A DNA stretch of 33,596 bases, taken from assembly GCF_025602895.1 (NCBI RefSeq), contig NW_026516482.1, positions 1 through 33,596 on the forward strand, read 5' to 3'. The position numbers and the translations under genes are program-made. Source of the stretch: Polychytrium aggregatum (lineage: Eukaryota; Chytridiomycota; Chytridiomycetes; Polychytriales). The notes beneath the pieces were generated by a model. The model was not told the DNA's origin and did no database searches. It saw only the letters and a program-made list of their open reading frames with translations. This document shows, in pieces, positions 11,201 through 20,101 of this stretch. Position 1 is the first letter of the stretch. Each line of letters starts with the position of its first letter.

Positions 11201-14200
11201 ACAGTCGTTCGTGGTCCGTCGAGGCCGCCGCATGGATGGTGCTGCTGCCCAGATGGTCCAGCTCCACAAAGATGGGGTTCATGATGATGTTATAGGCATC
11301 CCGCAGAGCGGTTTCTCGGCTTCTGCCCGAGGCCGCCTTGTTGTGTGTGATCCTGTGGAGCTCATTCTCGTACCGCTGAAGGCGCTTGGCAATGTCGCTT
11401 TGCATTTGATCCAAGCGATGGAGCCAGGTTTCTTCCCACAGTACCGTGATGCGCTGCAGCTCGCTGACCATCCGCTCGACCTGGGAAACCAGCGTCGACA
11501 GCCCGTTTTTTCGCAGAGACGAGACGATTGCGATGAAGCTCGAGTCCGCTGCCGAAGACTCGCGAATCGCCAGCAGCGACCCAACGACAGCATGGTAGAT
11601 GACAAGGTGAGGGGAATCGCGGCCGATGCGGCAAAGCACATCTGTGATGAGCGAACGCACCAAATGCTCAGGGTGACGCAGGCGAGAAAACAGCTGGGGA
11701 GTGACGCTCTCCCAGGGAGCCGTGGGACTATCGGCAAAGCCTTGGCGGAATACGGGCTCGAGAGCTGCGCCAAATTTGACAAACAGCCGAAGAATTCGAA
11801 GTGCCGCAACGATCACATTGTACTCGTTTGTTGAGGTACCCGCGGCATCCGCCCCGCTGTGTAGCACCTGCTGGGTTCCAAGCACCTCGTCAGTCGTATG
11901 AAGAACCCCCCCCCCAGCAGTCGGCACGCATGGCGCCAACTCTGGATATGCAGGCAGAAGCACAATGGCAGCAATGGCAGCACTGATAGTCATGTGGTGG
12001 TATCCATTCATACCTCATCGTCGGGGCAGGTTTTAGAGTCCGCATCGTGGTTGAGACGCAGATACGTAAAGTAACCCACGACGGCATTCTCGTAGTGGTC
12101 CAGGATTCGCTTGTATATGCCCAGCACAATTCCGATGACCGCGCGAACGCCACTATCGTCTATGGATGGGAATGCTTGCCGAAGGCGTGTTTCGATTGCC
12201 TGAGCAACATCCAAGCCAGCGCTACCACCAGTCATGCCACTTTTCTCGACGTCTTTCAAAAAGATCTCGGCTAGAACCTGACGCATGGTGCTGGTATCGA
12301 CGGGCTCATCGCCGCCGGCAGTGTGGGCAAGAATGCATTTGAATTCGTCTTCGAGGAACACGAATTGCTTGTTGTGTGCCGCTGTCACCTCTTCAGTAAG
12401 CTTTCGTCCCAAGCGATAGCAGTACGAGGAGTAAGCGAACCAGACCTTGGCAGATGCCGGATTTGTGTCTTTTGCGCGGATCAAACTCTGGGTCGCGAGA
12501 TACTCAGCAAAGCGATAGTGAGCGTGCTCAGCCCCCGTTGTCAAGTCTCCGGCTTTCTGCGATATTTCGGGGGAGGCACAGATGACCACCAGATTCTCTA
12601 CCAATCGCGAGGACACCTCACTTTCGAGGTCGATACTGCGTGTCCTCTGGGACAGGTAGAGCAGTGCCTTGGACAAGATTGATGGGGCCTTTGAAGCTGT
12701 ATCGACATTGGCAGAGGCGGCCCAAGTTGCCAGCTTGGCGAGCGATCCGAGGAACTCGTCAACTTGGCCGCATTCAAAGTGCGTCTTGGCCTTTTGGTAA
12801 ATCCAATCGAACTGATCGATGTGCATTCCGGCATCCAGTTTCTCCAGTCGCCTCAGGGTTTTGATCGAAAGCGCGTGGCATTCGGACTTCCGGGCAACTT
12901 TGGCAATCTTCAAGACCACATCTGTGCATCCTTTGGCACAGTCCAAGTGGTGAGACTGGGCGAAATGGATCAGGGAGCCGAGGCGGTTGAGGTTGCTGAG
13001 ATGAGACGACTCGCTGTGTGCCACAAGGTCGGTCGAGTAGCCCAAGCAGCCGCCCAACATCTCTCGAAGTGCGCCTATAGCTTGCAGTTCCAAGAACGCC
13101 GATGAAAGCTGCTCGGGCGACTCCAGGTCAACGAGTTGCAGCGCCGCCAGCACTCGCTTCTCCGCTGAGTCGATAAGGCCTAATACCGACGAAACTAAAC
13201 TGTCGTCCGAACTAGCGCCGTGGAGCAGCAGTAGTGCGTCGGTTTGCTGCCTCGCAGCCCAGTTGAAAGTGCCCTTGACTAGGCCGCCATGAAGGAGCTC
13301 CACAGGAGTTGGGACCTCTGCAGACGACAACCGCGACTGGGATACACGTGGTGCATCGCCACGACCAAGTTGCCACCAGCTGCGAAGGTATTCGGTGGCG
13401 TATCCAGTGTCGAATGTGGAGGCCAGTTCAGTGCCGACATATTCAGACCGCCACTCCTTCAAAATTGGCAGCCACTGCTTCATTGACTCGTAATCGGCGA
13501 GGGCAACGTAGCAGTTTGTAATCTAAATCACAAGGGAATGTTGGTGGCGGTTTTGGCGAGCCACAAATCCAATTTCAGTTCCCAGTAGCCATAGCATCGT
13601 TTGTCAAGGCTTTGGCGGGTCATATCTCGCCTGCTGCCAGAGCACTTGCGAGCAATCCGGTAGATGGCGTCGATACAGACCTGCTTGATCAGCACAGATA
13701 TTTCATGGTGGTAGCTTGGCAGATCACCCTTTTGAATCATCATCTTGAGACGGGCACGGAGCAATTCAATCGCAGTTTCGAAGCGCGCATCGGAAATGCA
13801 GCCCAGTGCCTCGATCCAGGCCACATCAATCTTGACCGTGCCCGTGACAGGCACGAACGCATCTCCTGCGGGCTCGCTTCCAGACTCGACCGCGTCCGTG
13901 GGCTTCTTGGCCAGAATCAAGCGCTCTGCGCAGTGTTCCGTGCCAAAAATGCTGTGTTAGTACCGCTAGAGGCTGCTCAGATGGGTGTAGGAGCAGAATT
14001 CCAAGGCAGGTACGGATAGGGTCCCAGCGATGTATCTCGTTTCGTTCGTGGCTTACTCATGTCGGGCTCCTTGGTCCTTTTGGGAGTGACGTCCACGGGA
14101 ACGTAGGTGACCTTTCGCGACCATTGGACAAGACCCACAATGGGATCTGGATCCGTGAGCTTGGACATGGCAAGCGCCAGATGCACGATTCTGGTAGAAA

Positions 14201-17200
14201 CGTCGCTACTCCAGGCATCCAGATCTCGGACATTGCCTCGCCGCAAAAGTCCCATCCGGTCGGTGAGAAGCTGTGATGATTGACGATCGAAGAGTGAGCA
14301 CCGATGTGCAGGTGCAGCGCTATGGACGGTGGCTCTCGCTTGGGTTCGAGCGAATAGGGCCATGGACATCGAGGGACGGGTGCATGAGAACCACTGGGAA
14401 AGTGGGTGCTGGCGGCTTTACTTACCAGACTCGAGTGCCGAATGACAAGTTCAGATGAGCCCAGATACTGCCCTAGCGCCACGACACTCTTGCGGATGCG
14501 AGCAAACCAATCGTGGCACACTTTGCGGTTTGCCGAGAAGAAAGCAATCGAGGCTTTCGGCGCTGGTGGCAGTCGCTGACTGGACGTGCCAGCAATTGCA
14601 TTCTCGATTTGCAATTCAAGCAGATCGATAAACTGCAGCAAGTGGCGCGCAAGTTTCAGCTGATCCATTGCTCTGGAGGAAACAAAGCGTCGAGGAAGCG
14701 GTGGTGTGAGTTACGCGCCGCGGTCGCCCAAAGTGGTTACGGTGGGTGTCGACGAGGCACAGAGCGGCACCAAGGGATTGAGGCAATCTGGATCATTAGC
14801 ATGAATGACTACACCATTCCAGCACATGGCATAATTGGGCACAGGTACCTTTCGCCGTGCTCCGTATCGGACAACTTTATCCACTCGTGAGTAGCCTTGT
14901 GGACGTTTTGCAGAGAAAACTCAATGGCCTCGAACGTCTACGAATGTGGCACAAGGTTACTGTCAGTCGAGAGCCCACAAATCGAGAGCCCGTCGCACAC
15001 CAGCCGGATTTACTCAAATCACTTGTACATTTGCAGGGACATAGGCTCGCGATGATTACCTGCTTCGGTCCGCCAAAAGATGTGCGCAATCTGGCAAGTA
15101 TACAGTAGCGCGCCGCTTCCCACAGCGCCCAAAACATGAGGTTGTCGTCCGAGCTGATTGCCTCAACAAAAGTCGAGGAGTCTATGAGGTATGCAGAGTA
15201 TGAGGATAAGTAGGCAAGTTGCAAACGGGAGCCACTCCATAGTCTTTCACTCGGAGACCCACGGTATCGCAGACCATACCAAGAGAGGCTTGAGGATACT
15301 GGCGCGCTATCTCGTCGTTGTTACACGACTGGAACAGCTTGATGAGCCAATCGCTGAGGGAGCCCGAAGGATCGATCGAGAGCAGAGCCGGGGTTTGGTC
15401 TGCATCTTTTGAGGGCTGCAGGTGCGTGGCCATGCCCAAGTACGAAACTACGACCGAAAAGTGTTGCGATCGAAACACACCCGAATGGGCTGTTCCCATC
15501 ACCTTTCGCTGTGGAGGAGCAGCGAGAATTGAAGTAAGTATATGAGCTTGCCCAACAGCACTGGTGAATATACGAGATACGGACTCATATATAGCCGGAA
15601 AGCGCGTCCCAAGCACTCACCTTGAACGCCTGGAATTTGCTTGGCATTTGGCCATACAGGATCAGATCCGAAGCCGGGATCGACGGGCTCAGCCGAGCCA
15701 ATAGCTTCAGGAAGGTTCCACGGACGTGAGGATCGCTATCTTTGATATGGTTCAGCACAGGGCGAACAAAAGTCTGGCGCCGGTACTGAGTGCCGATACC
15801 CAGGGGCTCCAGAACGGCATCGAACCAAGGGCTTTGAAACTGCTCGACATAGAGCAACACCATGCTGCCGATCTTGAGGCGCTTCTCTGGGTCGCGTTCG
15901 GTGTCTGCGAGCGTGGGGTGTGAGGTGTGAGGTGTAAGGTGTGAGGTGTGAGGTGTGAGGTGTGAGGTGTGAGGTGTGAGGTGTGAGGTGTGAGGTGTGA
16001 GGTGTGAGGTGTGAGGTGTGAGGTGTGAGGTGTGAGGTGTGAGGTGTGAGGTGTGAGGTGTGAGGTGTGAGGTGTGAGGTGTGAGGTGTGAGGTGTGAGG
16101 TGTGAGGTGAGGTGTGAGGTGTGAGGTGTGAGGTGTGAGGTGTGAAGGCTTGAAGCGCTACGAACCTATCAACGGCATGATCAACTCAATGCTTTGCCAA
16201 AGGAGCAGGCAAAGACGATTCGTTTCCGTTTGTGTGCTCGGATTCCTTTCAAATCCAGGGAACTTGCATAGCTCCTTCATCAGGTCAAGCAAGAGCCCCA
16301 CGGCCGTCATGGTAATTTCCGACTGGCGCTTGCCAAAGGCTGCGATGGCATCTCGAACAAGCTGAATGAATGGCATCGGCTTATCGTCGAGAATCAGTTT
16401 GAGCTCGCCCGAAGGCAGTTTCATGGCTGTCAGCAAAAATCGCTGGCTAAAGGACGCAGAAAAATCAGCAAGTGCCTCTGCCAGGAGATGTCAAGATCGA
16501 ATCACAGCATAGATACGAAGTAATAGTGCCAATCTACAAGCCACAAGAGGCCTACCTTTTGACGGTCTCTCCTAAAGCACGGAATATCGACGAAACAGCC
16601 TTTGTCCATAGTGGCGAGCCAGGATGGTCGGCTTCAGCCCGAATCCATCCATCGAGCGAGACAAACAAAAGATCCATGATCGATTTCTTGGAAATCCCGT
16701 GAATCTCCCACTTGACGGCCTCCATAACAAGCGAGAGGTCGAAAATAAGCAAGGCAAGTAGGCCGGAATGCTCAATCTTCCAAAGGGAGGCTTCGACATC
16801 CGCAGGAACGCCTACGCTCCAGATATCAGCTGCGTCGCGATAGGGGTCAGGCAACGAATGGGTCTGGGAGTCGTCCCGCATGATCGATGCAATACACAGG
16901 AACTCGCTGATAAGCTCCTCAGGAGCGGGGTCTGGATCGTAGGCCTGAGATATGTTGGTTGCGTATGGATGCTTGCCAAACACGGAAATAACAATCTTGG
17001 AGAGCCTCAACAGTGATTTCATCATGCTGGCATTCATGCAGCATCGGATTCGAATCCGGTTCAAAAGAGGTGAAGTGAGCGGTCGCGTAAAGAACCAGAG
17101 AAGATTGGCGTCCAGGTTGGGCGACCATATGTCGATAAGCTGCAGTCAGTCAAGCCCAGACATGAGTCAGTATATGTGCCACAATGTGGCTGAGCACAAC

Positions 17201-19570
17201 GCTGCGTTGACAGCAGACGCTGGTAGTCGAGCGTGGGACCGAGCAGAACGAGGAGCACGACATTGCAATTCGATGCGGCTCACAGCACTGTAATGCACTG
17301 CGGTGTATCCACATGGCCAAACAAAGTGAGTGGCTGGTTGGACGCCTACCTCCTCCAGCTGCCCGAGCCACTCTTCGATCGTCCGAGAGTCCAAGGGACC
17401 ATCGAAGACGGGCTTGGGGGTCATCGACACAAGCCCGAGCCGTGCTTCCTCTTGCGATATAAACCAGTCCATCTCCAAAAACATAAACTTGAGGGCACGG
17501 GTTTGAAAAGGGCGGAACAGTGGGCCCACCATCGCTGTACTCATAAACTTGATGAGCTCAACGCCCTGCTTCAGCCAACGACGATCTCCGTACTCGGCGC
17601 CAACATTGTAGATCAAATCCAGTGCCACTTCAACAGTGTGCTCGTAGTCTTGATAATACAGAGACGAGCTCAGATCGAACTGGGTCTCCTTGTTGACAAC
17701 GGGAAAGGTAGCAAAGCTGAGGGCTTGCAGGATTGACTGGAAAGTTCTGTATGGTGTGGGTATGGAAAGGAAAGGAAAGGAAAGGAAAGGAAAGGGCGCG
17801 AGGGTGAGCGAGCCGATCCAGACAAACCCATTTCCGTCTCGCGTCTCACCCCTCTATTGTCAATCAAGGTACGGCACGGATAGCAAAAGCCCACCTGAGG
17901 AACGGCAGCACGGTCTCGGGAATGGGTTTGCAATTGGTATTGAGACCACCATCCAGCATATAAGTGGGCTCGGACTGAGGCTCCAACAATTGATTCGTAT
18001 GGCTTGCAATGTCGCTCAGGATCTGCTGCATAAAGTTCATGGCGCTTTCAATTCGAACGATCCAGAATGGCCAGACTCTACGGAAAAACTCTGGTGGAAG
18101 CACAGGCCAGCGGTTTAATAGTTGGCTTCGACTCCATCTTGGTCACTCATTTGGGCGATAACAACGGTGGGCCATCGGCCCAATAAAGGTTGCAGCGCCC
18201 TTGCCTACCAGATACTAGCTGTGAGATCTCCGGTGGAAGTGCAGGATCAATGGACCAGCCAACCAACAAATCGAGAAATTCCTGGATCGACATTTGGCAA
18301 ATCAGTAACGCGAGTGCGATCGGTGGATCGCAGTGATGCCCAACACAATCAGAGGCGAGGCGAGCTCACATCGAACGACGAGGCAAAGTTGTCGTGGTAG
18401 TGCTCCGACACAATCAGCAGGATCTCGAGCAGCTTAGTCAGATATTGGCCGGTGCTCATGGAGTCCATGAACTGCTGGACATCCAAGAGAATCCTTCGCA
18501 TCACATGGGATTGGTAGGTCTTGGGGACTTGCGAGCGTGGATCAATCAGCTGTTATCATGACAGGAAATGTTACTTTTCAACGCAAGGACTGAGCACGGT
18601 GCCTCTTTCGGCCACGCTGTCGACGCCGAGCCGAAGCAGTCCACCCGACCATGCAGAGTGCGCTTGCGGTACCTCCTGTAAGATGACTAGAAGCCAGCTC
18701 TTGAGTTCGTACTCTCGTTTCTCGGCCAGATCCAGGCTGTGGCCCCGAGTCAACGCTGGGACAGAGAGAAGGTGCTCGAATAGCCACTTGATGAATGGGT
18801 GGGATTCAGACTGAAGGGGAATGCAAGCTCCGATGGTCGCGATAGCAGTTGCAAAGGCTTGCTTGAGCTCCGTCGAGAGTCTGGAAAATCACCAGGCACA
18901 TCCGTCCATTTTGTTAATCGCAAGATATGTCAGGGAGTGAATCGAAGCCATGGCAGTATCGCACTTGTCGCGATGGATCTGCTCCCCAACACCGAGAGGC
19001 AGGGGCGGTGAGCTACGGGCTGTAGCCGTCTCTGTACCTCGGGTCCTCAAAGACAACGTGGAACGACTCGCCCGTTGACGAATGAAGGATCTTCATGCCG
19101 TTGGCCAAATCCTGGGTGGTTGTGCATGATTTCGCAATCGTGATGATTTGGGCGGCGATAGCCAAGCGCTTGGAGCCGTTGGCATCATCGTTCGAGCGGA
19201 CGATGCGTGAAAACAGCGATTGGATGCGATCGAGCTTGGAAGCTGCTCCTCCACCACCACCATCCTGGGATCCCCCGTACTGACTTGACGAGCTGCTGTG
19301 GGCATAGCCCCCACCGTTTCTTCGTCCGCCTCTTCGGGATCCTGGGCCGCCCCCGCTCCCACCTCCACTTCCTCCGCCGCTACTCCCGTTGTGAGGGCCT
19401 GACGAGCTTCCGCCGGCTCTCGGATTCGAAGAGTGGCTATCGCCTTGGTCCGGATGATAGCCAGCGGTGGTGGAGCCTTGGCCGCTACTGGGGTTGGTGC
19501 CTGAGTTTGCGTTGGAGCCTTTGGGATGCGGGTGCTTGCGACCAGACGATCGACGGCCTTGCGAGCTCAT
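5099..19570 (-). CDS. SMG1: SMG1, PIKK-family kinase of nonsense-mediated mRNA decay
   Basis: SMG1 phosphorylates UPF1 in nonsense-mediated decay. 29 exons sum to 10,527 nt, ~3,508 residues (human ~3,660): 19570-19038, 18880-~18598, 18519-18370, 18281-18209, 18090-17895, 17746-17350, 17139-16556, 16446-16166, 15904-15621, 15508-15280, 15181-15060, 14937-14849, 14672-14426, 14270-14057, 13925-13681, 13522-12014, 11870-11100, 10928-9809, 9710-9439, 9304-8518, 8145-7886, 7743-7579, 7499-6939, 6813-6658, 6584-6381, 6268-6107, 5941-5837, 5756-5408, 5277-5099. Family hallmarks: LLVGWSID, LWEAARY, NCYVALADY, APWESVTPQLFSRL, TKTKPKK, GLGDRHLDN, HIDYNVCFEKG, ~1,000 residues between kinase and FATC, terminal YEGWMGWI. 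Order: Gly/Ser/Arg-rich N terminus, HEAT/FAT helices, kinase, C-insertion, FATC. The exon 2/3 junction (~18600-18519) is unresolved; the start is the first ATG before MSSQGRR. Confidence 0.95.
5408..9710 (-). other. SMG1: SMG1 C-terminal insertion (exons 19-28)
   Basis: Ten exons encode ~1,007 mostly helical residues between kinase and FATC. An insertion of this size is specific to SMG1 among PIKKs. It starts with a coiled-coil-like segment (LDKDERQMMTTVRDI onward) and ends with an acidic Asp/Asn-rich stretch (HDNDNDNDNDSDDDS) in exon 28. In animals this insertion modulates kinase activity with SMG8/SMG9; no such partner is visible in this window. Confidence 0.85.
8174..8398. repeat. AAGAGC hexanucleotide tandem array in SMG1 intron 20
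   Basis: About 37 essentially perfect copies of a 6-bp unit. On the coding (minus) strand it reads as a pyrimidine-rich TTGCTC array and ends ~30 nt before the intron acceptor TTCGCCAG at 8146. It creates meaningless Arg-Ala, Leu and Ser-Cys frames. Confidence 0.97.
9809..10928 (-). other. SMG1: SMG1 catalytic (PI3K-like kinase) exon 18
   Basis: One 1,120-nt exon carries nearly the whole kinase domain, ~residues 2070-2442. Visible in order: the SMG1-specific TKTKPKKITMVGSNG region, KGHEDLHLDERVQQ, HARGYSVIPFG, the catalytic loop GLGDRHLDNILFD, the metal-binding HIDYNVCFEKG and LTLLEAFVYDPLVDW. The DRHxxN and HIDYN residues expected for activity are intact. It is spliced from GACCAG (acceptor) to GTATTG (donor). 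Confidence 0.95.
11008..11064. repeat. Imperfect 10-bp tandem repeat in SMG1 intron 17
   Basis: Five to six units of GGGTCGAGCT and the variant GGGACAAGCT. It lies wholly inside the intron between exons 17 and 18 (11099-10929) and so encodes nothing. Confidence 0.85.
15914..16144. repeat. GGTGTGA heptamer minisatellite in SMG1 intron 8
   Basis: About 32 head-to-tail 7-bp units, almost perfect, with one GGTGTAA variant near 15935 and one shortened unit near 16108. On the coding strand the unit is CACACCT and the array ends ~10 nt before the acceptor CGCTCGCAG of exon 9 (15904). Confidence 0.97.
17763..17796. repeat. GGAAA pentamer microsatellite in SMG1 intron 5
   Basis: Six to seven units. 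On the coding strand it is CTTTCC-type pyrimidine sequence shortly before the exon 6 acceptor ACCATACAG (17747). Confidence 0.93.
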
Positions 19571-20101
19571 CAATCTTTGTCGTGTGGTATCAAGGTCCCC
19601 GACCAAACAGGCAGTAAAATCTGTTGTTATTTGAATATGTTGACCGTCCAGCGCAATGGCGGTTGGACGACAGAGGACAGAGGACAGACGACGGACGGAC
19701 GGACGAGAGAGACGGCAATGTCAGGGAGCCGGAAGGTTGCCAGAGCCGGAGGGACAGCAACGAGCACGGGTCATCGGATGCACGTACGGTATAGGCTGCA
19801 GCGTCCTCAGCGGGCTGGGATAAGGCGATCGGTTGGCAAGGAACTGGAAATTCAGATATCTCGGTGCAGCAAGAGGCAGCAGACGCAGCGGGCCCACGCA
19901 GCACAGGCGTCTGTGAGCAGAGAGATGTTTGATCTCAAAGACATCACCCCGACTCGGCCTCCCATGCAGGTTTTGCAGATATCTCGGCCACTCTCGCCGA
20001 GGGAGCGAGGGACCCGGCGAGGACGCGCAGCGAGACGCAGATATTGGCTCGGCCGCGCAATTGACGCCTGTCCCGAGCTGTTCCGCCGCGATCAACCTGC
20101 A
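19571..20101. promoter_or_regulatory. Divergent intergenic region between SMG1 and HEN1
   Basis: About 530 bp between the SMG1 ATG (19570, minus) and the chosen HEN1 ATG (20102, plus). It contains short GGACAGA/GACGGAC direct repeats at ~19672-19712. The plus-strand frame stays open upstream of 20102 with earlier in-frame ATGs (for example 19926), so the HEN1 start and the size of this promoter are uncertain. Confidence 0.5.

Noticed and set aside
13523..13680. Stop-free stretch VCIDAIYRIARKCSG taken as continued SMG1 coding
   Set aside because: Joining cag at 13681 to ATTACA at 13522 gives EISVLIKQ-ITNCYVALADY, which matches the SMG1 family pattern and phase. The stretch is an intron with an atypical GTCTGT donor.
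15914..16144. Heptamer array as a CRISPR or satellite-encoded protein
   Set aside because: There are no spacers between units and it falls entirely in an intron. It is a simple tandem repeat.
18897..18980. Possible SMG1 exon reading IHRDKCDTAMASIHS
   Set aside because: It ends in an in-frame stop, while splicing exon 1 (GTACAG donor at 19037) to TTTTCCAG at 18881 keeps phase and gives an open helical sequence.
19526..20101. N-terminal extension of HEN1 upstream of 20102
   Set aside because: The frame is open, but the sequence is Arg-rich and unlike HEN1 N termini, and a start at 20102 gives the expected spacing to FDPPLWRQR. It is not excluded.
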